In this document: piece by piece, positions 7,704-15,744 of the stretch | Layout: each line of letters starts with the position of its first letter | Numbering within the stretch: the first letter of the stretch is position 1 | Assembly: GCA_035310125.1 (NCBI GenBank) | Contig: DATGEP010000179.1 | Span: forward strand, 1 to 30,803 | Length of the DNA: 30,803 nucleotides | Reading direction: 5' to 3' | Origin: DATGEP01 sp035310125 | GTDB taxonomy: Bacteria; Chloroflexota; Ktedonobacteria; Ktedonobacterales; JADMIN01 | Notes under the pieces: model-generated | The model's input: only the letters and a program-made list of their open reading frames with translations | Told to the model about the DNA's origin: nothing | Database searches by the model: none | Translations under genes and position numbers: made by a program

Positions 7704-8693
7704 TTATCGGGCGCTGGTGGTTTCTACAGATGCGATGGGCTTGAGGTTGCGCTCAATCTCGGCGCGGTGCGGCTCCAGGAATGGAGGGAGCGACAGGCGC
7801 TCGCCGAGGTGCTCCGCGTCTTCGTCGGTAGCGAAGCCGGGGCCTTCGGTCGCGATCTCAAAGAGCACGCCACCTGGCTCGCGGAAGTAGATCGAGCGGA
7901 AGTAGAAGCGGTCAATCACCGGCGTCACATGGAGACCGCTTTCGGCCAGCCGCTTGCGCCACGCGATATGCTGCTCCTCGTCGGGCGTGCGGAAGGCGAC
8001 ATGGTGGACATCGCCGGCGCCGATGCCGCGGAGAAGCGGCAAGTCTGGCCGCTCGATGACGCGAACTTCCGCGCCGGGACCGCCCGGCCCAACCTCGAAG
8101 GTAACGGCGGTGTGACCGTCCTCAGTGGATTCGGCGACGTTGCGGAAGCCAAGCACGTCGGTAAGGATGGCGGCGGTAGGCGCGAGGCGGCTGACGGTGA
8201 GCGTGACGCCTTCCAGTCCGCGAATACCATAGGCCGCCGTGACGGGACTCTTTGACCAGGGAACGCCGGGTATAACGCCCTCACCATCACTAGTGCGGGT
8301 GTCGTCCACCAGCTCAAGGCTCTGCCCCTCGGGATCCGTGAAAGGGAGGACGGAGCGGCCCGCACGCGTGAGAATCGCGCCATGGGAGACTCCCTGCTCA
8401 TCAAATCGTTGCGTCCACCAATCCAACGCGGCCCGACTGGGTACTCTGAAGGCGGTGGCGGAGATTCGTCCGGCGGTGGGAGCCTGATGTGGGGAAAGTG
8501 GCCAATCGAAGAAGGTCATCTCGGTGCCGGCGTGGCCGATCTCGTCGCCGTAGAAGAGGTGATAGGCGGAGACATCGTCCTGATTGACCGTTTTCTTGAC
8601 GAGACGGAGGCCGAGCGTCTGCGTGTAAAACGCAACATTGCGTGACGGCGTGGCGGTTACCGCCGTGACGTGGTGCAAGCCACCTAACTGCAT
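7704..8693 (-). CDS. Ring-cleaving dioxygenase of the MhqO/VOC family
   Basis: A 329-residue protein with two vicinal-oxygen-chelate (glyoxalase/bleomycin-resistance) halves. The first begins with GLHHVTAVTATPSRNVAFYT, the second with GLEGVTLTVSRL and includes VHHVAFRTPDEEQH and GVLFEIATEG. The His of GLHHV, the His of VHHVAF and the Glu of LFEIATEG are the expected ligands of the mononuclear metal. MhqO-type proteins act on hydroquinone or catechol-like rings and protect against quinone and electrophile stress; the substrate here is inferred only from family. ATG 8693 is preceded by GGAAAGG at 8 nt, and the upstream in-frame ATG at 8744 has no ribosome-binding site. A strong promoter with an overlapping palindrome lies upstream (8776-8804), suggesting repressor control. 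Length is normal for the family. Confidence 0.9.
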   Translation of the reverse strand: MQLGGLHHVTAVTATPSRNVAFYTQTLGLRLVKKTVNQDDVSAYHLFYGDEIGHAGTEMTFFDWPLSPHQAPTAGRISATAFRVPSRAALDWWTQRFDEQGVSHGAILTRAGRSVLPFTDPEGQSLELVDDTRTSDGEGVIPGVPWSKSPVTAAYGIRGLEGVTLTVSRLAPTAAILTDVLGFRNVAESTEDGHTAVTFEVGPGGPGAEVRVIERPDLPLLRGIGAGDVHHVAFRTPDEEQHIAWRKRLAESGLHVTPVIDRFYFRSIYFREPGGVLFEIATEGPGFATDEDAEHLGERLSLPPFLEPHRAEIERNLKPIASVETTSAR

Positions 8694-8775
8694 GATGCAA
8701 ACCTTTCCAAAGAGGGTGTCCGAAATGTTCTGGTCGTGGCTCATCGTTGCAGTAGTCGCGACCGCTCACGCCTAT

Positions 8776-8804
8776 AGTTTACGACTAAACTGTCAGGATG
8801 TCAA
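8776..8804 (-). promoter_or_regulatory. Promoter with overlapping operator for the VOC dioxygenase gene
   Basis: On the - strand TTGACA (8799-8804) and TAAACT (8776-8781) are spaced 17 bp apart, a near-ideal sigma-A promoter. The -10 box is one arm of the inverted repeat AGTTTA-CGAC-TAAACT (8776-8791), so a repressor bound there would block the promoter. In Bacillus, mhq genes are controlled by the MarR-type MhqR; an analogous regulator is plausible but none is encoded nearby. Confidence 0.65.
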
Positions 8805-8826
8805 GTGACGGCGCTGGGACGAGTGG

Positions 8827-9687
8827 CTAGCCGACGATCTGGGCGAGGCGCTCCACTTGATCGAGCTCGGGAATGCAGGGCCAGAGCATCACTTCATCGG
8901 CGCCGGCGTCTATGAAGGACTGGATGAACGTGGCGATCTCTTCAGGTGAGGCGGGCATGGTGCTAACGATGGCGCCGACGTAGGGGCCAGCGAAGCTGTA
9001 GTAGTGGCGGATATACTGGCCGGCGCGCTCGCGGGCGTTCTCGCCGAGGCCGAAGTAGCCGCAGCTGACGAAGCGCGGCTTTCCGGGCCGGGCTGCTTCG
9101 CGCCAAGCATCCTGCACGATCTGGAAGGCAGGCACAGCTTGCTGAGCGCCGCCGGAGGAGATGTATCCATTGCCCCAGCGGGCAGCGCGCTTGAGGGCGG
9201 CGGGAGTGCTGCCGCCAAGGAGGATTTCAGGTCCGCCGGACTGCACAGGAGTGGGGCCAACTGGTCCAATGGTGTCGGAGAGTGGCTTGCCGGACCAGAG
9301 GCGGCCAAGAATGTCGAGCTGCTCTTCGAAGCGCTTGCCGCGAGTATGTATGTCCACACCAGCGGCCTGGTAGTCGTCTTCGCGCGACCCAACGCCGAGG
9401 CCGAGGGTGAGCCGGCCGCTGGAGAGGGCATCTATGCTGGCGGCTTGTTTGGCGAGGAGGACAGGACTGCGTAGCGGGGCGAGGAGGACGCTGGTGAGCA
9501 AACGTACGCGAGACGTGACGGCGGCAGCGGCGGCGAGGGTAATGAGCGAATCGTAGTTCGGGTAGACGAGACGGTCGAGAACGCCGAGGCTGGAGAAGGG
9601 ACCGGCGTCAGCGTGCCGCGCCCAATCAAGGATGAGTGATCCGGAAGTGCCGGGGATGGTAGATGGAAGGCCGATTCCTACGCGCAT
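8827..9687 (-). CDS. LLM-class (luciferase-like) oxidoreductase, probably F420-dependent
   Basis: A 286-residue TIM-barrel protein of the bacterial luciferase-like superfamily. Diagnostic parts are the N-terminal MRVGIGLPST, the segment RVRLLTSVLLAPLRSPVLLA, and the strongly conserved SSGRLTLGLGVGSREDDYQA followed by RGKRFEEQLDIL and LWSG. These enzymes use reduced F420 or FMN for hydride transfer or mono-oxygenation of small organic molecules. Many Chloroflexota and Actinomycetota members are F420-dependent, which is the inferred cofactor here. The start has AGGAG 9 nt upstream. It lies in tandem with the VOC dioxygenase gene downstream, but that gene has its own promoter, so co-regulation is uncertain. 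The substrate is unknown. Confidence 0.88.
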   Translation of the reverse strand: MRVGIGLPSTIPGTSGSLILDWARHADAGPFSSLGVLDRLVYPNYDSLITLAAAAAVTSRVRLLTSVLLAPLRSPVLLAKQAASIDALSSGRLTLGLGVGSREDDYQAAGVDIHTRGKRFEEQLDILGRLWSGKPLSDTIGPVGPTPVQSGGPEILLGGSTPAALKRAARWGNGYISSGGAQQAVPAFQIVQDAWREAARPGKPRFVSCGYFGLGENARERAGQYIRHYYSFAGPYVGAIVSTMPASPEEIATFIQSFIDAGADEVMLWPCIPELDQVERLAQIVG

Positions 9688-9871
9688 GGGGACTTTCTCC
9701 TGGCGGTGATATAGGTGTGGAACGAGTGCAACGGGTGCATGCAGATTCTACCGCGCCGGGAAAGGCGGCGCCGATGTCTATATCTAGCGCAAGGCGAATG
9801 CCGGAGTCGCGGGAGCGTTTGGCATTTCGGTTGTCTGGTGGCTGGCTTTTAACGCCGATTGTCGAATGCTG

Positions 9872-10334
9872 TTAAAGGCGGCGGCGGCGCCAGAGGTAGC
9901 CGCCCAGGAAGACGACCACCACAAGCAACAGCAGAATGCCGATATGCAGATAGGGGAGGCGCGCCACGCGGGCCAGACGCTGTAGCTTATCCAGATCAGA
10001 AACATGCCCCAGAAGGCAAGGCTAAAAGCTGGCATCACCGCCTCACGGATGGCGTCGCGCTGGCCTTCGTCCGCGCCCGTAAAGAGAATGACGTCGCCGT
10101 CGCCCGTGAGGGCGAGCACGCCGCCCAACGCGCAACAGATGCCGACAAAGGCGAAGGTGATCAGACTTTCAGGAGAGAGGATGCCAATCCACCAGCCACG
10201 TACAAGATTGACCAGGACAAAAAGCAACCGGACCACGAGATAACGGCGACGATACGATTGATACGGCGGCTACGGCGGAGCGGCCAGCGTGTGCCGCGCG
10301 GGTTGGCCCAAGCGGGTCGCAGCTCGTTATCCAT
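9872..10334 (-). pseudogene. Frameshifted small membrane protein next to an XRE regulator
   Basis: The reading starts at ATG 10334 (MDNELRPAWANPRGTRW), which overlaps the stop of the XRE regulator gene in ATGGATAA, implying translational coupling. Coding character then moves to a second frame, with hydrophobic segments LLFVLVNLV, LITFAFVGICCALGGVLAL and FWGMFLIWISYSVW. It moves again to a third frame, LHIGILLLLVVVVFLGGYLW followed by an Arg-rich end and TAA at 9872. Together these give about 155 residues with four membrane helices, but two frameshifts (near 10260 and 9990) break it. Small multi-helix proteins paired with short XRE regulators are common in Gram-positive-type genomes. Decay and sequencing error are both possible. 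I do not assign a function. Confidence 0.55.
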
Positions 10335-10608
10335 GATTCTCTCCTACCTCCTGCGCGTGCAGGGCATGGCGCCTGACGGCGCCACGCAGCTCCTTCGTCA
10401 CCGCCGACGGAAGCCAGAAGATCGATTCCAACGGCTCATCGAAGTAGGCGGCGAGGCGGAGCGCTACCTCGATGGATGGCACGTAACGGCCGACTTCCAG
10501 CGCCAGAATCGTGTGGCGGGTGACATCGAGATCCGCGGCGAGCTGTTCCTGGGTCAGCCCATACTGCTGGCGTAGCTCGCGCAGACGATTGGTAACCCGT
10601 GAAGGCAT
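10327..10608 (-). CDS. XRE-family helix-turn-helix regulator
   Basis: A 93-residue DNA-binding protein. Residues about 5-60 form the Cro/CI-type helix-turn-helix: NRLRELRQQYGLTQEQLAAD, then VTRHTILALEVGRYVPS and the fifth-helix stretch LRLAAYFDEPLESIFW. Short stand-alone XRE proteins of this type (YgzD/YozG-like) are usually repressors. It follows the ABC-2 permease gene by about 10 bp and overlaps the start of a frameshifted membrane-protein gene, so it appears to be the third gene of an operon with the ABC transporter and may control that operon through the palindrome at 12525-12540. A GAGG ribosome-binding site precedes the ATG. Confidence 0.9.
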   Translation of the reverse strand: MPSRVTNRLRELRQQYGLTQEQLAADLDVTRHTILALEVGRYVPSIEVALRLAAYFDEPLESIFWLPSAVTKELRGAVRRHALHAQEVGENHG

Positions 10609-10618
10609 GAGTGATCCT

Positions 10619-11395
10619 CTACTGGCGCGCCAGCACTTCTTCGCGGCGCCAGGTGCGTGCGGCGATGGTGATCAAGGCGACATCCACGCCGGCTGTGGCG
10701 AGCACTGCGACGAGTGGGCCGGCGGCTCCCCACGTCTGCAAATTGACGCCAAGGAAGACGAAGGCGAACAGCACCGGAACCAACACGAAGCTGCTGATTT
10801 GTTGGGCACTATTGTAGGTGCGCACGCGCGAGGAGATGAGGCTGGCGACGGTGGCGCCGAAAACGGCGACGGCGGGAACCAATCCTACCATCGAAAGCGC
10901 CAGGACGAGCGGTATCCGGCGGAGCCATTCTGGTCCCGCCAGCACGGCGATTTCGATGATGAACAGCGCTTCGGCAACCAGTGCATAGAAGATCGCTGGA
11001 ATGACGGCGCCGAGCACTTTGCCGCCGAAGATCGCGATGTTCGAAGCCGGAGAGGCAAGCAGCGGCGCGAGATTGCCCTGCTCCTTCTCGCCGGCGAACA
11101 GGCCAGCCGCGACGCCCGTGGAGGTGCTGGTGGGCAGTAGTCCAACGGCGAACAGGTAGACCGCGATAAGCCCGCCCAGAGCGGCCTCCTGCTGTGGGGT
11201 TGTCGCCCGTGCGGCGGCGGGCCGGATCGAGGTGAGGACGACAAATGTTGGAAACGCCACGGAAAAGAAGGCGCTCACGAGGAGTGTGGTGCGGTCACGC
11301 AGGGATTCGATGGCGGCGCGCCAGGCGATGAGCCGAATAAGGTGCGGCGTGCTGGGCATCCGCGTGTCAGGTGCTGTTGAAAGCGTGGCTTGCAT
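10619..11395 (-). CDS. ABC-2 type transporter permease
   Basis: A 258-residue integral membrane protein with about six hydrophobic segments, including LLVSAFFSVAFPTFVVLT, LIAVYLFAVGLLPTSTSTGV, AVIPAIFYALVAEALFIIEI and ISSFVLVPVLFAFVFLGV. The segment AAGLFAGEKEQGNLAPLLAS is the ABC-2 hallmark in which an E-x-G motif follows an amphipathic stretch. It should pair with the ATPase encoded 20 bp upstream in an exporter of the NatAB/multidrug kind. ATG 11395 has GTGAGG 5-6 nt upstream; a GTG 12 nt earlier is an alternative start. Substrate unknown. Because the operon lies just beyond the regulator that diverges from the peptide locus at 15.5 kb, export of or immunity to that peptide is a possible role, by inference only. 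Confidence 0.88.
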   Translation of the reverse strand: MQATLSTAPDTRMPSTPHLIRLIAWRAAIESLRDRTTLLVSAFFSVAFPTFVVLTSIRPAAARATTPQQEAALGGLIAVYLFAVGLLPTSTSTGVAAGLFAGEKEQGNLAPLLASPASNIAIFGGKVLGAVIPAIFYALVAEALFIIEIAVLAGPEWLRRIPLVLALSMVGLVPAVAVFGATVASLISSRVRTYNSAQQISSFVLVPVLFAFVFLGVNLQTWGAAGPLVAVLATAGVDVALITIAARTWRREEVLARQ

Positions 11396-11415
11396 GATGT
11401 GCCTCACTTGGGATC

Positions 11416-12453
11416 CTATTTCTGGGCGGTTTCCTGCCAGGGAGTGGGTAGCTCAGCTGAGACGGGCGCTACGAGTTTGGAATGAGGGTTGGGTTGCGAT
11501 GTACCAGTGATGTGGCTGCTGTCGTGGCCGTCATGGTGCTCTAGAACGTTGGCGTAGACATCTTCGAGGCTTGTCGTGTCATAGGTGACGGCGACGATCT
11601 GCGCACCCTCCGCGAACAGGCACGCAAGCGCACGTGGATTCGTCTGGCTCGGCTGTGTGGTGTGATAGATGATGTGTGTATCGTTCTCGACTTGCGGCCT
11701 CAGGACACCGTCCACCTGGCGTATGGTCTCCATCGCTGTGAGAAGCGGCTGCGCCAACTCTATGCGCACCAGCACTTCACCGGAGGCGCGCGCACGCAAA
11801 AGCGCCGGGGCGTCGCTGATGACGATGCGCCCATGCCGGAGAATGGCGACTTCATCGGCCATGCGCTCGGCTTCATCGAGATCGTGGGTGCAAAGGATGA
11901 TCGCGCGGTTCTCGCGCTTGAGCGTAAGGATGAGGTCGCGCACGGCACGTGCCGCCAGCGGATCCAGTCCTGAGGTAGGCTCGTCGAGGAAGAGGACAGC
12001 GGGGTCGTGGAGCAGCGCGCGGGCCAGCGCGACTTTTTGCTTCATACCCTTAGAGAAGCCGACCATCTTCTCCGTACGGTGGCTCGCCAGATCGAAGAGC
12101 GCGAGCAGCTCATCAATCCCGCGTGCGCGCTCATCACGGCTCATGCCGTAGATTGCGCCGAAGAAGTCGAGATACGCGGGCGCGGTCATCTGCTCATAGA
12201 GTCCTGGCGCGTCGGTGACAAGGCCGACACGGGCGCGCACGGCGGTGGGGTTCAGCCGCACATCGTAGCCAGCGACAGTGGCTCCGCCCGACGATGGCGC
12301 GATGAGACCCGCGAGCATGCGGATCGTGGTGGTCTTGCCGGCACCGTTGGGGCCGAGCAACGCAAGGATGGCACCAGCGGGAACATGGAGGCTGATAGAC
12401 TCGACGGCAGTAAAGTCGCCGAAATGTCGCGTCAGGTTCTGCGCCTCAATCAT
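11416..12453 (-). CDS. ABC transporter ATP-binding protein (DrrA/NatA-like)
   Basis: A 345-residue cytoplasmic ATPase. It shows the Walker A motif LLGPNGAGKTTTIRMLAGL, a Q-loop region, the ABC signature around FSKGMKQKVALARALLHDP, the Walker B motif AVLFLDEPTSGLDPLAAR and the H-loop CTHDLDEAERM. The signature reads FSKGM instead of LSGGQ, a common variation in DrrA/NatA-like proteins. A C-terminal extension of about 100 residues, ending in a His/Asp-rich HHDGHDSSH stretch, could bind metal. It forms an operon with the permease gene 20 bp downstream. ATG 12453 matches the usual family start; a GTG at 12465 is an alternative. Confidence 0.92.
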   Translation of the reverse strand: MIEAQNLTRHFGDFTAVESISLHVPAGAILALLGPNGAGKTTTIRMLAGLIAPSSGGATVAGYDVRLNPTAVRARVGLVTDAPGLYEQMTAPAYLDFFGAIYGMSRDERARGIDELLALFDLASHRTEKMVGFSKGMKQKVALARALLHDPAVLFLDEPTSGLDPLAARAVRDLILTLKRENRAIILCTHDLDEAERMADEVAILRHGRIVISDAPALLRARASGEVLVRIELAQPLLTAMETIRQVDGVLRPQVENDTHIIYHTTQPSQTNPRALACLFAEGAQIVAVTYDTTSLEDVYANVLEHHDGHDSSHITGTSQPNPHSKLVAPVSAELPTPWQETAQK

Positions 12454-12524
12454 AGAGGCTTTCACTTTCTACCGGGGCTGCCGTCTCGGGCTTTCTTTTT
12501 CGTGGCGAGCTGCGTCTGTAGTAT

Positions 12525-12598
12525 GTTAAGCGCACTTAACGTTACGCAAGCATAACATATCTGCGAGGAGAAGCGGTTGTCAAGGAGTTGGAGTGTGA
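12525..12598 (-). promoter_or_regulatory. Promoter and palindromic operator of the ABC transporter operon
   Basis: On the - strand TTGACA lies near 12579-12584 and is followed after about 18 bp by TATGTT. Downstream, the inverted repeat GTTAAG-N4-CTTAAC (12525-12540) sits between this promoter and the ATPase start. The arrangement suggests repression by a dimeric regulator, possibly the XRE protein encoded in the same operon. Confidence 0.5.
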
Positions 12599-12603
12599 AA
12601 AGC

Positions 12604-15228
12604 TCACAGTGGGACGGCCACTGCCAGCGTCGCGGCGATGACCTCCTCCAGCTCCATCGCCGCGCCCTCCTGCTGTGCTGCGCTGAAGCTGGCATCATCG
12701 AGCGCCGCGCGGATCGCCGCAAGCGTATCTTCATAGAATGCGCGGTCAACGATGGGGAGGGGAGTACCAAGGGCAGTACGTAAGTCCGCTGCCGCGCCGC
12801 AGAGACGTGCCGCGGCCACCGGCTTTTCCCTCGCCGTGGCTACGGCTGCCAGCCCTTCCAGGCAGGGTGCTACTTCGCGTTTCCTTCCAGCCGTTCGATG
12901 AAGTAGTAGGCTTTCCTGATATCGTTCCGCGGCTCCCGCGAAATCTCCTCGATCGCGAGCTATCGTACCCAGCGTGGTCAGGGCGGCGGCCAGAAATCCC
13001 GTGTCGCTCAAATCATTGAGGATGGCAATACTTTCCGTGATGAGCGTTGTCGCACGCGGGTAGTCGGTTTGCTGGCGCGAGATGTTGGCCAGCGTAATGA
13101 GGGCGCGGGCGACCCCTTGCTTCGCGCCAAGCTCGCGAAACAGGCCGAGGCTTTTCTCGGAGAGCGCCATCGCACGAACGACAATGCCTTGCATGTACAG
13201 CGCTTGCGCCTGGTTGTCGAGCGTGGTGGCGATACCCCAGATATCCCCGTTCGCTTCGTATAGCAGCTGACTTTGCTCAAACTGCGACATTGCCCGCTCG
13301 TAGTCTCCGCGGATCGAAGCGACAAATCCGAGATTATTGTGCACGAGCGCCGCTGCCCAGAGGTCGTCCAACTCGCGAAAGAGGACCAAACTCTCCTCCC
13401 ACAATCGTACAGCTCGCACGTATTGGTCCTGCTCGTACGCCACGCCTCCGAGGTTGTTGAGTGAGGAGGCGATGCCCCAAGAATCCCCCAGACCGCGGCG
13501 TATTTCCAGTCCCTGGGTAAGCAATCCCTCGGCCCGCGCGTAGTCACCCTGGCGTTGGGCCAGCACGCCGGCCCCATTAAGGACTGTGGCCCGCACAGGC
13601 GCCAGCGTGGACTGGGACTGCGTGTCATTCACATCCAGAGCGAGAAACGCTTTCAGCCAGCCCCACCCTTCGGTCAGATGTCCACAATTCTGCCAAAAAC
13701 GCCACAAGGCCGCCCCCAACCGCAGCCCTAACTCGATTTCGTTGTGTTCCAAAGCCCATCGCAGCGCGGCATGGACATTACCGTACTCTTTTTCCAGCCG
13801 GGCGTACCATTGTGCCTGTTCGGGTCCTTTGAGCCGGGTCTGCGCCTCTTCGGCGAGAGCCAGGTAGCATGTGGCATGCGCCCGCGCAATGGCATCCGTT
13901 TCTCCACAAAGCGCCAATTGCTCGCGTCCATATTCGCGGAGCGTTTCCAGCATAATGAAACGAAGCGTGCCATCACGTTCGTCTTCCTGGCGCACGAGAC
14001 TATGATCTACCAGGGTGGTGATGCCATCAAGGATGTCCAGCTCGTCACCTAATGCGGAGCCGATTGTGTTCGCTGCTTCCAGGGTGTAGCCTCCCACAAA
14101 GATCGTCAGACGCCGGAAAAGCGCTTGTGCTGACTCGGGCAGGAGATCATAGCTCCATGCGAGCGTATCTCGCAGCGTCTGTTGCCGCAATGGGAGGTCT
14201 TGCGGTCCGCCGGTCAAGACTTGCAGACGATGCTCCAGCAGAGTGAGCAGCATCTGGGGCGGTAAGATCTTCATGCGCGCCGCCGCCAGCTCGATAGCCA
14301 GCGGCAGCCCATCCAGCTGGCAGCAGATGGCTGCTACCGTTGGGGCATTCTGAGCCGTAAGCGCGAAGTCCGGGCGGACCTGGCGTGTGCGAGTGGTGAA
14401 GAGGGTAACGGCGGGAACGCACGCAAGCGCTTCAACGGGCGGCAGGTCGGCGGGATCGGGCAGTGTCAAGGGCGATACTGGCAGCACATGCTCACCCCGA
14501 ACATGCACAGCCACCCGGCTCGTCACTAGCACCTTCAGATGGGGACACGCGGCCAACATATCGGCCACCGATGGGGCCGCCGCCGTCAGATGCTCGAAGT
14601 TGTCAAGGAGCAGGAGCATCCGCCTGGCATTGAGATATCCGTGCAGGCGCTCGCGCAACGGCTCGGCGCCGCGCTCGCTGATGCCGAGTGTTTGTGCGAT
14701 GGCTACGGAGATGAGACCGTGTTCGCTGATGGAGGCCAGATCCACAAAGAAGGCGCCGTCAGCAAAGCTATCCAGCATCTGTGCCGCCGCCGCCAGTCCC
14801 AGGCGTGTCTTGCCGACGCCAGCGGGACCGACCAATGTGAGCAGGCGAACCTCCGCTTGCCGCAGCAAATCGCATGCGGTGACGAGCTCACTGTCGCGAC
14901 CGATGAGCGGAGTAGGCGGCGCTGGCAGATTGTGCGATGGGCTATCGCGAGGCGGTGATGAGGGCGGAAGAACGGGAGCGGTAGCGGGAGCGTTGCGTCC
15001 ACGCGCCGCGGCCACGAACGCATCGTAGTCCGGTGCTGAGAGGTCGAGCGCCACAGCCAGGAGGTGGATGGTCGCTTTGCGTGGAGTATGTGGTACCCCG
15101 CGCTCCATGTCGCTGATGCTCCGCACGCTCACGCCAGCGCGCTCGGCCAGCTCTTCCTGAGTTAAGCCAGCGGTAATGCGGTAGTGGTTGAGCAGGGTGG
15201 CAAAAGCTGTGCGCTGCGTGGCGCTCAT
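12604..15228 (-). CDS. XRE-STAND NTPase-TPR transcriptional regulator
   Basis: An 874-residue regulator. Residues 8-65 are an XRE helix-turn-helix (GLTQEELAERAGVSVRSISD). After a Pro-rich linker comes an AP-ATPase/NB-ARC module with Walker A GPAGVGKT at residues 134-141, Walker B RRMLLLLDNFEHL, sensor VLVTSR and the GLPLAIELAAAR motif. The C-terminal half carries tetratricopeptide repeats (WGIASSLNNLGGVAYEQDQY and similar units). Proteins of this layout are signal-integrating ATPase switches, and TPR arrays often sense ligands or peptides. It is divergent from the two 25-residue peptide genes, with 285 bp between, so it may control them. The ATG has AAGGA about 6 nt upstream. Family is clear; ligand and targets are inferred. 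Confidence 0.92.
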   Translation of the reverse strand: MSATQRTAFATLLNHYRITAGLTQEELAERAGVSVRSISDMERGVPHTPRKATIHLLAVALDLSAPDYDAFVAAARGRNAPATAPVLPPSSPPRDSPSHNLPAPPTPLIGRDSELVTACDLLRQAEVRLLTLVGPAGVGKTRLGLAAAAQMLDSFADGAFFVDLASISEHGLISVAIAQTLGISERGAEPLRERLHGYLNARRMLLLLDNFEHLTAAAPSVADMLAACPHLKVLVTSRVAVHVRGEHVLPVSPLTLPDPADLPPVEALACVPAVTLFTTRTRQVRPDFALTAQNAPTVAAICCQLDGLPLAIELAAARMKILPPQMLLTLLEHRLQVLTGGPQDLPLRQQTLRDTLAWSYDLLPESAQALFRRLTIFVGGYTLEAANTIGSALGDELDILDGITTLVDHSLVRQEDERDGTLRFIMLETLREYGREQLALCGETDAIARAHATCYLALAEEAQTRLKGPEQAQWYARLEKEYGNVHAALRWALEHNEIELGLRLGAALWRFWQNCGHLTEGWGWLKAFLALDVNDTQSQSTLAPVRATVLNGAGVLAQRQGDYARAEGLLTQGLEIRRGLGDSWGIASSLNNLGGVAYEQDQYVRAVRLWEESLVLFRELDDLWAAALVHNNLGFVASIRGDYERAMSQFEQSQLLYEANGDIWGIATTLDNQAQALYMQGIVVRAMALSEKSLGLFRELGAKQGVARALITLANISRQQTDYPRATTLITESIAILNDLSDTGFLAAALTTLGTIARDRGDFAGAAERYQESLLLHRTAGRKREVAPCLEGLAAVATAREKPVAAARLCGAAADLRTALGTPLPIVDRAFYEDTLAAIRAALDDASFSAAQQEGAAMELEEVIAATLAVAVPL

Positions 15229-15513
15229 ATCACGTCCTTATCATGTCCTTTGGCGCGAACGAGTTTATGCTTGCAGGCCAGTTAAGCAGTGTGGACGTGC
15301 GGCCATAATAGCACACATCGTTCGTGCTTGCCATACTTTTTGCTGCTTTTTGCCGGTGCATTTGTCAGCTATTTTGCGGGCATCATGTCAGTAGTTGCAT
15401 GGACAGCGCGGGAGGTGTTGGGCACACTTGGGAAGACGCGACGGACTTCCCCTCCACGGAGGAACCCCTTGGAGTCGCCGCTCGCGATCATACGCCGGAA
15501 AGGAGGTGAACGC
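15229..15513 (+). promoter_or_regulatory. Divergent control region of the peptide locus
   Basis: A 285-bp gap between the regulator and the first peptide gene. CATAAT at 15304-15309 is a good -10 candidate, with only a weak -35 (GTTAAG, 17 bp upstream). Near the peptide gene, GGGAAG/CTTCCC and CCTCC/GGAGG inverted repeats (about 15430-15465) could fold in the 5' leader. No leader peptide or terminator is evident. Confidence 0.4.
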
Positions 15514-15591
15514 ATGAAGAAGCTCAAGATTCGCGTGCTCACGAGCACCGAGCTCACCTATTACACTGTACCGGGCGGCAACCCCAGATAA
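15514..15591 (+). CDS. Candidate RiPP or signal precursor peptide 1 (25 aa)
   Basis: A 25-codon gene preceded by a near-perfect ribosome-binding site (AAAGGAGGTGA, 3-5 nt before ATG). The peptide starts with MKKLKIRVLTSTELT and ends with YYTVPGGNPR. The first 15 residues are identical to those of the second peptide, while the last 10 are unrelated, which is the pattern of a leader or recognition sequence plus variable core. The Lys-rich amphipathic leader could bind the RRE-like N-terminal domain of the E1-like enzyme encoded downstream. The core has two Tyr, two Thr and a GGNPR end. If the E1-like protein works like MccB, the C-terminal carboxylate would be adenylated. A peptide pheromone is the main alternative. 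Not similar to any precursor I recognise. Confidence 0.75.
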   Translation: MKKLKIRVLTSTELTYYTVPGGNPR

Positions 15592-15663
15592 TCTACATGC
15601 CTCGTAAAGAAGTCGTCTCCGTGTAGTCGGGGGCTAAGCTTGATGTCGAGAAGAGGTGAACGC

Positions 15664-15741
15664 ATGAAGAAGCTCAAGATTCGCGTGCTCACGAGCACTG
15701 AGCTGACCGTTTATTGTGGCTTCCGGTTGTGGCCGGCCTAG
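15664..15741 (+). CDS. Candidate RiPP or signal precursor peptide 2 (25 aa)
   Basis: The second 25-codon gene starts 72 bp after the first, with AGAGGTGA as ribosome-binding site. The N-terminus MKKLKIRVLTSTELT is identical to peptide 1 and is followed by VYCGFRLWPA. At DNA level, the block from GAGGTGAACGC through the fifteenth codon is the same in both copies except for two synonymous third-position changes, indicating recent duplication or purifying selection. After codon 15 the sequences have no evident similarity. The core contains one Cys, two aromatic residues besides Tyr and a C-terminal Pro-Ala. A partial hairpin follows (15745-15780). The E1-like enzyme starts 218 bp downstream on the same strand. 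Confidence 0.75.
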   Translation: MKKLKIRVLTSTELTVYCGFRLWPA

Positions 15742-15744
15742 CCT

